Source: Duncaniella sp. (lineage in GTDB: Bacteria > Bacteroidota > Bacteroidia > Bacteroidales > Muribaculaceae). From it: 38,089 bases of DNA. The position numbers and the translations under genes are program-made. The stretch is taken from positions 1-38,089 of the forward strand of contig JAIDCC010000033.1 in the NCBI GenBank assembly GCA_029056055.1, read 5' to 3'. This document shows positions 1 to 7,703 of this stretch, piece after piece (positions within the stretch are counted from its first letter, which is position 1; every line of letters begins with the position of its first letter). The notes below the pieces were generated by a model. That model had not been told where the DNA came from, made no database searches, and was given only the letters and a program-made list of their open reading frames with translations.

Positions 1-1051
1 GGCTGAGGAGGAGCGAGGTGTAGAAGTCGGCGGCGGCTGTGATTGCGGCGGCTTCCACCCATTCGTCGGCGCTGTGGGAACGCGAGGATGAGCCGGGGCC
101 GATTTTCAGGGAGGGGATGTCGTGGAGCAGCGACATGTCGCTTGTGGTGGGCGAGACAAAGGTCTTTGCGCCGAGCGATACGGCGGCTTCGACGAGCGGG
201 TGGGTCGCCGCGATGGCTGAGGCGTGGACGCGTGTGGAGCGCGGCGTGAGGGTGGTGTGCCGGCTCACGGCCTTGCGGAGCAGTTCGACGGTGTCGGGGT
301 TGGAATAGGCGTCGGTGGTGCGCACGTCAACCACCCAGCAGCATTCGTCGGGAATGACGTTGTGGGCGCGCCCGGCGTTGATTTGCGTCACGTTGAGTGT
401 GATGGGGCCGAGGAGCGTGCTGGTGCGCTCAAACCTGTAGGCACGGAGCGCCTCGATGTCGGCCATGGCGCGATAGATGGCGTTGATGCCTTCGCCGCGG
501 GCGGCGTGGCCCGTGACACCCGTAGTGACGGCGTCAAACACGAGCAGTCCGCGCTCGCCTACGGCAGCCTGCATCTCCGTGGGTTCGCCTACAATGGCGG
601 CGTCGATGCGGTAGCCCTCCGAGAGAACGTGAGGCAGGAAGAGGCGCATGCCCCCCTCGCCGCCCACTTCCTCCTCGGCTGTCAGGGCGAGAATCAGATT
701 GTAGGGGAGAGGTGTGCGATAAACACGGGTGAACGCTTCGAGAAGCGCCACGCCCGACGCGCCGGCGTCGTTGCTGCCCAGACCGTAGAGGCGCCCCTCT
801 TCGAGAGTGGCGGCGTGCGGAGAGCGCGTGTAAGCCGCCGAGGGGGGCACGGTGTCGTGGTGGGAATTGAGAAGCAGCGTAGGGCGCGAGGGGTCGTAGG
901 AGGGTGCGACGGCATAGACATTGTTGCCTACGCGGCGGGGCGCGAGGCCGCGTGCCGTCATCTCGTCGAAGAGCAGGGCGGCGGTGGCTTCCTCATGGCG
1001 CGACACCGAGGGAGTCTCAATCAGGCGGCAAAGCAGGGCGACGGGGTCCAT
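1..1051 (-). CDS. argE: ArgE/DapE-family M20 deacylase, 3' end cut by window edge
   Basis: This is an open frame of about 350 codons on the minus strand that reaches the window edge without a stop, so only the last residues are missing. It is an M20 zinc amidohydrolase. The metal-site motifs are HHDTV (H64 and D66), SNDAG (D95), TAEEEVGG (E127 as likely base, E128 as ligand), VGEPT (E157) and a late SHSADEW histidine. The start ATG overlaps the argB stop as TGATG, which fixes the start and indicates translational coupling. As last gene of an operon with a succinylornithine-type transcarbamylase, it most likely removes the N-acyl group from N-succinylcitrulline to give citrulline for ArgG. The family call is firm; the substrate is inferred from context. 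A DapE-like role is unlikely here. Confidence 0.9.
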   Translation of the reverse strand, partial: MDPVALLCRLIETPSVSRHEEATAALLFDEMTARGLAPRRVGNNVYAVAPSYDPSRPTLLLNSHHDTVPPSAAYTRSPHAATLEEGRLYGLGSNDAGASGVALLEAFTRVYRTPLPYNLILALTAEEEVGGEGGMRLFLPHVLSEGYRIDAAIVGEPTEMQAAVGERGLLVFDAVTTGVTGHAARGEGINAIYRAMADIEALRAYRFERTSTLLGPITLNVTQINAGRAHNVIPDECCWVVDVRTTDAYSNPDTVELLRKAVSRHTTLTPRSTRVHASAIAATHPLVEAAVSLGAKTFVSPTTSDMSLLHDIPSLKIGPGSSSRSHSADEWVEAAAITAAADFYTSLLLS

Positions 1052-1824
1052 CAGTCGGCCGAAAGCGTGGTGCCGACACTCGTCAGAAGATTGTCGGCGT
1101 GTTTGACGATGACGTTTCTCACCCCCGCGTCGATGGCGCGGAAAGCGTTGTCGAGCTTCGGAATCATGCCCTTGACGATGACGCCCTCCTCCTTGAGCCG
1201 CTTGTAGTCGGCGGGATTGATGCGGGCAATGAGCGAGTCGGGGCGCTCGATGTCGGCCATGACGCCCGGCTGTTCGAAACAGTAGTGGAGGTCGGTCTCG
1301 TCGAGGCGAGCGGCGGCGATGGCCACGGCGGCGGCGATGGTGTCGGCGTTACAGTTGAGCAGCGTGGCGTTGCCGTCATGGGTGATGGCGCAGAACACCG
1401 GGGTGAGGCCTGCGTCGAGCAGGCGGCCGAGCGTTTCGGAATTGACACCGTCGAGGGCTATGTCGCCCACGAAACCGTAGTCTACCGGAGCGGCCGGGCG
1501 GCGCGTGGCGCGGATGATGTCGGCGTCGGCTCCGGAGAGACCGATGGCGTCGACACCCGCGGCCTGAAGCATCGAGACGATGCGTTTGTTGACCAGCCCG
1601 GCGTAGACCATCGTGCAGATGTCGAGCGTGGCGCGGTCGGTGACGCGGCGGCCGTCAATCATGGTGGTCTCGATTCCGAGGCGCCCCGAAAGCCGCGTGG
1701 CCTCCTTGCCTCCGCCGTGGATGAGGATTTTCTTTCCTTCGAGGCGGCTGAAGGCATCGACAAAGCGCGCGAGCGCTTCGGGATTGTCGACGATGTTGCC
1801 CCCGATTTTGACTACCGTAATCAT
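1051..1824 (-). CDS. argB: N-acylglutamate kinase (ArgB family)
   Basis: This 257-residue protein belongs to the amino-acid kinase family. It phosphorylates the gamma-carboxylate of N-acylglutamate in the second step of arginine synthesis. Visible motifs are VVKIGGN at residues 4-10 and LIHGGGK at 34-40, which form the nucleotide and substrate glycine loops, and VIVKGMIPKL near 216-225 with its conserved lysine. Length is normal for ArgB. The start overlaps the argF' stop by four bases (ATGA) and the stop overlaps the argE start. In this pathway type the substrate is probably N-succinylglutamate rather than N-acetylglutamate; this is inferred from the neighbouring transcarbamylase and cannot be read from ArgB itself. 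I see no N-terminal extension of the kind linked to arginine-inhibited hexameric ArgB. Confidence 0.93.
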   Translation of the reverse strand: MITVVKIGGNIVDNPEALARFVDAFSRLEGKKILIHGGGKEATRLSGRLGIETTMIDGRRVTDRATLDICTMVYAGLVNKRIVSMLQAAGVDAIGLSGADADIIRATRRPAAPVDYGFVGDIALDGVNSETLGRLLDAGLTPVFCAITHDGNATLLNCNADTIAAAVAIAAARLDETDLHYCFEQPGVMADIERPDSLIARINPADYKRLKEEGVIVKGMIPKLDNAFRAIDAGVRNVIVKHADNLLTSVGTTLSAD

Positions 1825-2774
1825 AGCGATTCGAGCATACGTTTGAGCACCACCTGCGCCGAAATCTCACGGTTGGCAGCTTCGGGGATAACGATGCTGC
1901 GCTCCGACTCGATAACGTCGTCGGTGACAATCATGTTGCGGCGCACCGGCAGGCAGTGCATGAAGAAAGCATTGTCGGTGAGAGCCATCTTCCCGGAGTC
2001 GACGGTCCATGCGCGGTCGGTGTTGAGCACCTTGCCGTAGTTGGGGTCGGCATAGGCCGACCAGTTCTTGGCATAGACGAAGTCGGCGCCCTCGAGAGCC
2101 TTGCGCTGGTCGTATTCCACGCGCGCGTCGCCTACGAATTCGGGGGCGAGCTCGTAGCCCTCGGGGTGGGTGATGACGAAATCCACGTCGGCGGCGTTCA
2201 TCCACTCGGCAAACGAATTGGGCACAGCCTGCGGCAGCGCGCGGGGGTGGGGCGCCCAGGTCATCACCACTTTCGGACGCGGTTTGGTCTTGTATTCCTC
2301 GATGGTGATGAGGTCGGCGAAACTCTGGAGCGGGTGGCGCGTGGCGGCCTCCATCGAGAAGACGGGACGGCCCGAATAGCGGATGAACTGGTTGATGACC
2401 CTCTCTTCGTAGTCTTCGGCCTTGTCCTTGAGCCCGGCGAAGGAGCGCACCCCGATGATGTCGGCATACGAGCCCATGACGGGGATTGCTTCGAGCAGGT
2501 GTTCGGCCTTGTCGCCGTCCATCACCACTCCGCGCTCGGTCTCGAGCTTCCACGCGCCCTGATTGACGTCGAGCACCATCACGTTCATGCCCAGGTTCAT
2601 GGCGGCCTTCTGTGTGGAGAGGCGCGTGCGGAGCGACGAATTGAAGAAAATCATGAGCAGGGTCTTGTTGCGACCCAGGTCGGTAAACCCGAAGCGGTTG
2701 GCCTTGACTTCGAGAGCTTCTTTGACGGCCGCGTCGAGCGGGCCGATATCTTTGACGTTGGTGAAATGGCGCAT
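1821..2774 (-). CDS. argF': N-succinylornithine carbamoyltransferase
   Basis: This 317-residue transcarbamylase carries the carbamoyl-phosphate loop SLRTR (residues 47-51) and the late HCLPVRR motif. By eye it is very similar along its whole length to Bacteroides fragilis SOTCase, including the FFNSSLRTRLSTQKAA and LDVNQGAWKLETERG stretches. It transfers carbamoyl to N-succinylornithine, making N-succinylcitrulline, so citrulline is released only after deacylation. The residue known to set acyl specificity (Pro90 in B. fragilis SOTCase, Glu92 in Xanthomonas AOTCase) is alanine here, in the motif GDKAEH. Published swaps of Glu92 to alanine turned the acetyl enzyme into a succinyl enzyme, so Ala90 fits succinyl use. 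It lies 33 bp downstream of argD and overlaps argB by four bases. Confidence 0.93.
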   Translation of the reverse strand: MRHFTNVKDIGPLDAAVKEALEVKANRFGFTDLGRNKTLLMIFFNSSLRTRLSTQKAAMNLGMNVMVLDVNQGAWKLETERGVVMDGDKAEHLLEAIPVMGSYADIIGVRSFAGLKDKAEDYEERVINQFIRYSGRPVFSMEAATRHPLQSFADLITIEEYKTKPRPKVVMTWAPHPRALPQAVPNSFAEWMNAADVDFVITHPEGYELAPEFVGDARVEYDQRKALEGADFVYAKNWSAYADPNYGKVLNTDRAWTVDSGKMALTDNAFFMHCLPVRRNMIVTDDVIESERSIVIPEAANREISAQVVLKRMLESL

Positions 2775-2807
2775 GGGTAGGGTTGAGGAGAGAGTGTTGA
2801 GGGGTGA

Positions 2808-3947
2808 TTAGTTGAGGATTTCTTCGAAATTGGCAAGGAAAGTGTCGGCCTGTTCGCGCGTCAGCGAGAGGGCGGGCAGGAGGCGCACCGTGGAAAGTCC
2901 GGCGCCACCGGTGAAGATGCGGCGCTCGAAGAGCAGACGGCGGCGCAGGTCGGCCGCCGAGCCGGCTATTTCAATGCCTATCATCAGGCCGCGGCCGCGG
3001 ACATCCTTGATTTTGTCGGGATGACGCTGCTGCATCTCGCGCAGACGCTCGATGAGGTACTCGCCCATGGCGCGCGCGTTGTCGACGAGGTCGTCCTGCT
3101 CCATCACGTCGAGCACGGCAATGGCCGCGGCGCAGGCAAGGTGGTTGCCCCCGAAAGTGGTGCCGAGCATACCCTTGCGCGGCTCGATGGCGGGCGAGAT
3201 GAGGAGCGCGCCCATCGGGAAACCGTTGGCGATGCCCTTGGCGCAGGTGATGATGTCGGGGCGCACGCCGGCATACTGATGGGCGAAGAAACGTCCGGAG
3301 CGGCCGTAGCCCGACTGGATTTCGTCGAGGATGAGCAGAGTGCCCGTCTCGCGGCACGCGTCGGCGAGGGCGCGGAGAAACTCGTCGTCGACCATGCGGA
3401 TGCCGGCCACACCCTGAATGCCTTCGATGATGACGGCGGCAAACTCATCCGAGGCGAGAGCCTTGCGCACGGCCTCGATGTCGTTGAGGGGAGCAAACTC
3501 CACGTTGAGCGTGCGGTTGAAGGGAGCCTGGATGGCGGGGTTGTCGGTGGCGGCGACGGCGCCCGACGTGCGGCCATGGAACGCCTTCGAGAAGGCGAGG
3601 ATTTTTGAGCGGCCGGTGACAAACGAAGCGAGCTTCATGGCGTTTTCGTTGGCCTCGGCCCCCGAATTGACCAGGAAAAGCTGATAGTCGGGATAGCCCG
3701 ACAGGGCGCCGAGCTTGTCGGCCAGACGCTGTTGGAGCGAGTTTTCCACCGAGTTGGAGTAGAAGCCGAGGCGCGCGGCCTGGTCGGCTATGGCCTTGAC
3801 GTAATGCGGGTGGGCATGGCCTATTGAAATGACGGCATGGCCGCCGTAGAGGTCGAGGTATTCGGTGCCGTCGGCGGTGTAGACATAGGAGCCTTTGCCG
3901 GCCACCGGCTCGATGGGATAGAGCGAGTAGACGTCGAAAAGTTTCAT
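2808..3947 (-). CDS. argD: N-acylornithine aminotransferase (ArgD family)
   Basis: This class-III PLP aminotransferase of 379 residues converts N-acylglutamate semialdehyde to N-acylornithine using glutamate. The frame shows NSGAEANENAMKLA (about 94-107), LLILDEIQSGYGRSG (about 204-218, with Asp208 to the PLP ring nitrogen) and CAKGIANGFPMGA with the Schiff-base lysine at K237. The start ATG shares bases with the argC stop (TGATG), so the longer open frame reaching into argC is not the gene. A 33 bp gap separates its end from argF'. Acyl group preference, probably succinyl as in the rest of the operon, is inferred. This protein could also serve the DapC step in lysine synthesis, which some ArgD enzymes do. 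Confidence 0.93.
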   Translation of the reverse strand: MKLFDVYSLYPIEPVAGKGSYVYTADGTEYLDLYGGHAVISIGHAHPHYVKAIADQAARLGFYSNSVENSLQQRLADKLGALSGYPDYQLFLVNSGAEANENAMKLASFVTGRSKILAFSKAFHGRTSGAVAATDNPAIQAPFNRTLNVEFAPLNDIEAVRKALASDEFAAVIIEGIQGVAGIRMVDDEFLRALADACRETGTLLILDEIQSGYGRSGRFFAHQYAGVRPDIITCAKGIANGFPMGALLISPAIEPRKGMLGTTFGGNHLACAAAIAVLDVMEQDDLVDNARAMGEYLIERLREMQQRHPDKIKDVRGRGLMIGIEIAGSAADLRRRLLFERRIFTGGAGLSTVRLLPALSLTREQADTFLANFEEILN

Positions 3948-4948
3948 CAGAATGCTGAGGGTTTGAGGTTGAGGCCTGTTGTCTCGGGGAGTCCGTAGAT
4001 GAGGTTCATGTTCTGGACAGCCTGCCCCGACGCACCTTTGAGGAGGTTGTCGATGGCCGAGACCACGAGCAGACGGTCGCCCTGCTTTTCGAGCGAGATG
4101 AGCGCCTTGTTGGTGTTGACCACCTGCTTGAGGTCGACGCTGCGGGGCGAGACGTGGGTGAAGGGAGCGTCGGCGTAGAAGTCGGTGTAGAGGCGCGTCA
4201 GCTCCTCGATGGAAAGGGGTGTGTCGATGACGGCCATGGCGAAGATGCCGCGGGGGAAGTCGCCGCGCACGGGCACGAAAGCTATCTCGGGAGCCTTGTC
4301 GGAGCCGGCTGCCTGAGCGAGCGTCCGACCAATCTCGGCGAGGTGCTGATGAGAGAACACCTTGTAGACCGACAGATTGTCGTTGCGCCACGAGAAGTGG
4401 GTGGTCGCGCCCGGTTTGACTCCGGCACCCGTCGAGCCGGTGACAGCCGTGACGTGGACGGTCTGTCCGTCGAGTTGTCCGGCCTTGGCAAGCGGGAGGA
4501 GTGCAAGCTGGATGGCCGTGGCGAAGCAACCGGGATTTGCCACGAGGTCGGAGCCGCTGATGGCGTCGCGCTTGGCTTCGGGGAGACCGTAGACGTAGCC
4601 CTCGCTTTCGTCGCGGAAGTCTTGGGCGAGGTCGATGACCTTGAGCCCCTCGGGGCGCGAGTGTTCGGCCCAGAACTTCGAGCTGGCGCCGTGGCCCTGG
4701 CAGAGGAACACGACGTCTATCGAGTCGAGGTCGATGGTGTCGGCGAAATGGAGGTCGGTGTCGCCGTAGAGACCGGTGTGGACGTCGCTGACGGGAGCAC
4801 CGGCGTTTGACGACGAGTTGACCCACGCCACCTCAACCTCGGGGTGGTTGATGAGCAGGCGGAGCAGCTCGCCGGCGGTGTAGCCGGCGCCGCCCACGAT
4901 GCCGACGCGGATTTTGCCGTGCTGGGTTGATGAGGATGTCTGCGTCAT
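3947..4948 (-). CDS. argC: N-acyl-gamma-glutamyl-phosphate reductase
   Basis: ArgC of 333 residues reduces N-acylglutamyl phosphate to the semialdehyde with NADPH. The N-terminal Rossmann motif GIVGGAGYTAGELLRLL starts at about residue 17, and the catalytic cysteine is C141 in LVANPGCFATA. The chosen ATG overlaps the argG stop by four bases (ATGA). The first dozen residues, rich in Ser, Thr and Gln, are poorly conserved in such enzymes, so a slightly later start is possible. The stop overlaps the argD start as TGATG. The order argG, argC, argD, argF', argB, argE follows the arginine clusters of other Bacteroidales. Confidence 0.94.
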   Translation of the reverse strand: MTQTSSSTQHGKIRVGIVGGAGYTAGELLRLLINHPEVEVAWVNSSSNAGAPVSDVHTGLYGDTDLHFADTIDLDSIDVVFLCQGHGASSKFWAEHSRPEGLKVIDLAQDFRDESEGYVYGLPEAKRDAISGSDLVANPGCFATAIQLALLPLAKAGQLDGQTVHVTAVTGSTGAGVKPGATTHFSWRNDNLSVYKVFSHQHLAEIGRTLAQAAGSDKAPEIAFVPVRGDFPRGIFAMAVIDTPLSIEELTRLYTDFYADAPFTHVSPRSVDLKQVVNTNKALISLEKQGDRLLVVSAIDNLLKGASGQAVQNMNLIYGLPETTGLNLKPSAF

Positions 4949-6150
4949 TCGGCGAGCCCGTTTTTCTTCTGATTGTTGTGATAGATTTTCATCTGGTTGG
5001 CCAGAATCTTGGTGAAGCCCTTGACGTCGTCGGCGGTCCAGGCCTTGTTGACCTCGCCATACTCGCCGAAGTCGGTCTTCATCAGGTCGAAGGGCGAGTC
5101 GACGCCCACGAGGGTGTAGCCGAGCGGACGGAGGGTGATTTCGACGGTGCCGCTTACGTTGCGCTGCGAGTTTTCGAGGAATTTCTCCATGTCGCGCATC
5201 ACCGGTTCGAGATACTGGCTTTCGTGGAGGAACATGCCATACCACGTGCCGATTTGGTCTTTCCAATACTGCTGCCACTTGGTGAGGGTGTGCTTTTCGA
5301 GCATCTTGTGGGCGGCTATGATGAGCATGGGACCGGCGGCCTCGAAGCCCACGCGGCCCTTGATGCCGATGATGGTGTCGCCGATGTGCATGTCGCGGCC
5401 AATGCCGAAGCGCGACCCGATGCGTTCCACCTCGCGGATGGCCTCGACGCGGTCGGCATACTCATGGCCGTTGACCGCCGTCAGCTCGCCCTTTGTGAAG
5501 GTGAGCTTGAGCGTCTCCTCCCCCTCGGCGGTGACCTGCGAGGGGTAGGCAGAGTCGGGCAGCGTGAGCTCCGACTTGAGAGTCTCCTTGCCGCCGATTG
5601 AGGTGCCCCAGAGGCCCTTGTTGATGGAGTATTCCATCTTTTTGAAGTCGGCGTGGATGCCGTGGCTGCGGAGGTATTCTATTTCATACTCGCGCGTAAG
5701 GGTCATGTCGCGAGTCGGGGTGATGATTTCGATTTCGGGGGCGAGAATCTGGAAAGTCAGGTCGAAACGCACCTGGTCGTTGCCCGCGCCGGTCGACCCG
5801 TGGGCCACGGCGTCGGCACCGATTTTCTTGGCATACTCGATGATGGCGATGGCCTGGAAGATGCGTTCGCTCGACACCGAGATGGGGTAGGTGCCGTTGC
5901 GCAGCACGTTGCCCGCAATCATGTAGCGGATGGAGCGGTCGTAATAGTCCTTGGTGACGTCGAGCGCGGCGTGTGAGGCTGCGCCGAGTGCGAGGGCACG
6001 CTCTTCGATGCGAGCGAGTTCCTCTTCCGAGAAACCGCCTGTGTTGGCGATGGCGGTGTGCACCTCGTAGCCGAGGTCTTCGCTGAGGTACTTGGCGGCA
6101 AACGAGGTGTCGAGGCCGCCCGAAAATGCAAGGACTACTTTCTTCTTCAT
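4945..6150 (-). CDS. argG: Argininosuccinate synthase
   Basis: This 401-residue enzyme condenses citrulline with aspartate using ATP to make argininosuccinate. The PP-loop SGGLDTS lies at residues 10-16 near the N-terminus, and the core contains HGSTGAGNDQVRF and SINKGLWGTSIGG, both typical of ArgG. It follows the GNAT gene after 60 bp and overlaps argC by four bases. Because the transcarbamylase acts on an acylated substrate, ArgG should receive citrulline only after the ArgE-type deacylase has acted. argH is not in this window. Confidence 0.96.
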   Translation of the reverse strand: MKKKVVLAFSGGLDTSFAAKYLSEDLGYEVHTAIANTGGFSEEELARIEERALALGAASHAALDVTKDYYDRSIRYMIAGNVLRNGTYPISVSSERIFQAIAIIEYAKKIGADAVAHGSTGAGNDQVRFDLTFQILAPEIEIITPTRDMTLTREYEIEYLRSHGIHADFKKMEYSINKGLWGTSIGGKETLKSELTLPDSAYPSQVTAEGEETLKLTFTKGELTAVNGHEYADRVEAIREVERIGSRFGIGRDMHIGDTIIGIKGRVGFEAAGPMLIIAAHKMLEKHTLTKWQQYWKDQIGTWYGMFLHESQYLEPVMRDMEKFLENSQRNVSGTVEITLRPLGYTLVGVDSPFDLMKTDFGEYGEVNKAWTADDVKGFTKILANQMKIYHNNQKKNGLAE

Positions 6151-6210
6151 ATCTGATTGTAAATTGATTTCAAAATTTCGGGGATATCGTGGATGGCTGA
6201 GTGAGAGAGA

Positions 6211-6834
6211 CTACTTCGAGATGTGGAAAAGCTTGGCCAGACGGTTGCGCAGCCACATGAAGTAGGGGCGGCTCTTCGAGGGGCGTTCGAGGCGGCCCTT
6301 GGGGTCGTAGAGCATACCGGTGCAGAGACACATGCGGCGGTTGTTGCGCTGGAGGATGTCATAGTTGACGCAGCCCTGGCAGCCTGCCCAGAACTCTTCG
6401 TCGTCGGTGAGCTCGGAGAAGGTGACCGGCTTGTAGCCGAGCTGCGAATTGAGCTTCATCACGGGGAGTGACGTGGTGATGGAGAAAATCTTAGCGTAGG
6501 GGAAGCGGAGGCGTGCCAGCTCGAACGTCTTGGCCTTGATGCGTGCCGCCAGACCGAGGCGTCGGAATTCGGGGTCGACAATCAGACCCGACGTAGCCAC
6601 GTAGTCGCCGTGGCCCCAGCTCTCGATGTAGGAGAAGCCGATGAGGCGGTTGTCGTCGGTGAGTGCCACGACAGCCTTGCCGCTCGTGATTTTCTTTGCG
6701 ATGTACTCGGGCGAGCGGCGTGCGATGCCCGTGCCGCGCTGGAGCGCAGATTCGTAGATGAGGGTGCAGATGCGCTCGGCGTGCTCCACGTGCTCGTCGG
6801 TGGCAAATATCACCTTTATCTGGTCGTTGTTCAT
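6211..6834 (-). CDS. GNAT N-acyltransferase, candidate first step of arginine synthesis
   Basis: This 207-residue protein has a GNAT fold. The segment SGLIVDPEFRRLGLAARI (about 82-99) is the acyl-CoA-binding motif, followed by a long C-terminal region. It is the first gene of the arginine operon, where an ArgA- or ArgJ-like glutamate N-acyltransferase is otherwise missing. It is therefore the natural candidate for acylating glutamate, with succinyl-CoA if the whole pathway is succinyl-type. An unusual feature is a cysteine cluster at C152, C155, C169 and C171 (CxxC, 13 residues, CxC), which could bind zinc. The last 30 residues are basic. The fold is clear; the reaction is an inference from position. 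Confidence 0.85.
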   Translation of the reverse strand: MNNDQIKVIFATDEHVEHAERICTLIYESALQRGTGIARRSPEYIAKKITSGKAVVALTDDNRLIGFSYIESWGHGDYVATSGLIVDPEFRRLGLAARIKAKTFELARLRFPYAKIFSITTSLPVMKLNSQLGYKPVTFSELTDDEEFWAGCQGCVNYDILQRNNRRMCLCTGMLYDPKGRLERPSKSRPYFMWLRNRLAKLFHISK

Positions 6835-6888
6835 AATGCTCTGTAATTGTTATTATGGTCGAGACCGACCGATTTTCACATTGCGCCA

Positions 6889-6896
6889 CAAAAATA
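6889..6896 (-). promoter_or_regulatory. -7 box of the arginine operon promoter
   Basis: On the minus strand this reads TATTTTTG, an exact match to the Bacteroidota -7 consensus TAnnTTTG, about 55 nt upstream of the GNAT start codon. No good -33 TTTG box sits 19-21 nt further upstream; the nearest is a TTCG at 23 nt. No obvious ArgR operator was recognised. Confidence 0.5.
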
Positions 6897-7137
6897 CAAA
6901 AAAATCAGACAATGCGACGCGAAATAATGATAAATTTTGGCAAAAAGTCATAAAATGATTGCTCGACCCCCGTGTGAGACGGTTTCGGAGGGCCCGGAGC
7001 AGCGAGGACGCCTCCGCAGGAGTCGCCTGTCGCGCCGGAAGAAGGGCGCGCCGGTCAGACGGAAAAATGTAGTAAGGGGGAGGGGCGTGATAGGTGGTTT
7101 TGACCCGTCACCTTCGGCTCTCGCCGGGGGCGGCGGG
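6897..7137. other. Gene-free spacer with a GC-rich block
   Basis: The part next to the arginine promoter is AT-rich, as usual for Bacteroidota promoters. The rest (about 6960-7137) is very GC-rich and open in several frames, but its codons and residue content (Pro, Arg and Ser runs) do not look like a protein. It contains CGGC-GAGA-GCCG on the minus strand (about 7114-7125), a short hairpin with a GNRA-type loop, and CTCC-gca-GGAG near 7013. It may hold the 3' end of the lipid operon transcript. No gene is supported. Confidence 0.4.
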
Positions 7138-7632
7138 CTATTTTCGTCGCATCGCTTCGATGGGACGTGCCAGCAGATGGTCGAATCTGACCGTTCGGTA
7201 GACAAAATTTTTCTGTAGAAGAAGATTCCAGAACACCGAGACGATGAGCGACACGCCGAGGCGCGCGAAGGTGAAGCGCAGGTTCTTGACCACGCCCCAG
7301 AGGTCGAGCAGCGACGAGTCGAGCATCAGGCGATAGAAAAATTCGGTGCCGTAGGAATTGAGAAGGAGCGACCCTACCCACACGAGGGCATACTTGACGG
7401 CCACATGCGACACGGGACAGTCGGCCGTGCGAAACGTCCACTTGTAGTTGAGCAGACAGTTGGTGATACCGCCCGCCACGGCGCCGAGAGCCGCCGAAAG
7501 CGTAGCGCCCGCCGCCGTCCATGCAAACGCGGCAAACGAGACCCCAAAGTCAGTGTAGGCCGATACCTGGCTTACAATCATGGCTTTGAGCACCCAGATT
7601 TTCTGTCTTATCCAGTGGGAGAGTCTCTGCAT
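7138..7632 (-). CDS. GtrA-family membrane protein (copy 1)
   Basis: This 164-residue protein has four hydrophobic segments and the signature GAVAGGITNCLLNYKWTF, placing it in the GtrA family. Members are small integral membrane proteins proposed to flip or help flip lipid-linked sugars. It is paralogous to the protein at 9383-9934: both contain GAVAGGI-NC--NY--TF, VKYALVW-GS-LLNS-GT and FWN--LQ--FVYR. It is the last gene of the lipid operon, 71 bp after the PAP2 synthase. A role in moving inositol-lipid or glycolipid intermediates across the inner membrane is possible but only contextual. Confidence 0.85.
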   Translation of the reverse strand: MQRLSHWIRQKIWVLKAMIVSQVSAYTDFGVSFAAFAWTAAGATLSAALGAVAGGITNCLLNYKWTFRTADCPVSHVAVKYALVWVGSLLLNSYGTEFFYRLMLDSSLLDLWGVVKNLRFTFARLGVSLIVSVFWNLLLQKNFVYRTVRFDHLLARPIEAMRRK

Positions 7633-7703
7633 TGCGGCGTGGTGAGTGTTGAGCGGTGTGTGTGGAGGCGGGGGATTGACGTATTATGAAAAAGGTGGAA
7701 ATG

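Noticed and set aside
224-1207. 327-codon plus-strand open frame opposite argE
   Set aside because: The minus strand has all M20 peptidase motifs; the plus frame is compositionally biased.
6937-7218. 93-codon plus-strand and 85-codon minus-strand frames in the arginine leader region
   Set aside because: Low-complexity Arg/Pro/Ser content, overlap with the end of gtrA and a promoter zone, no motif.
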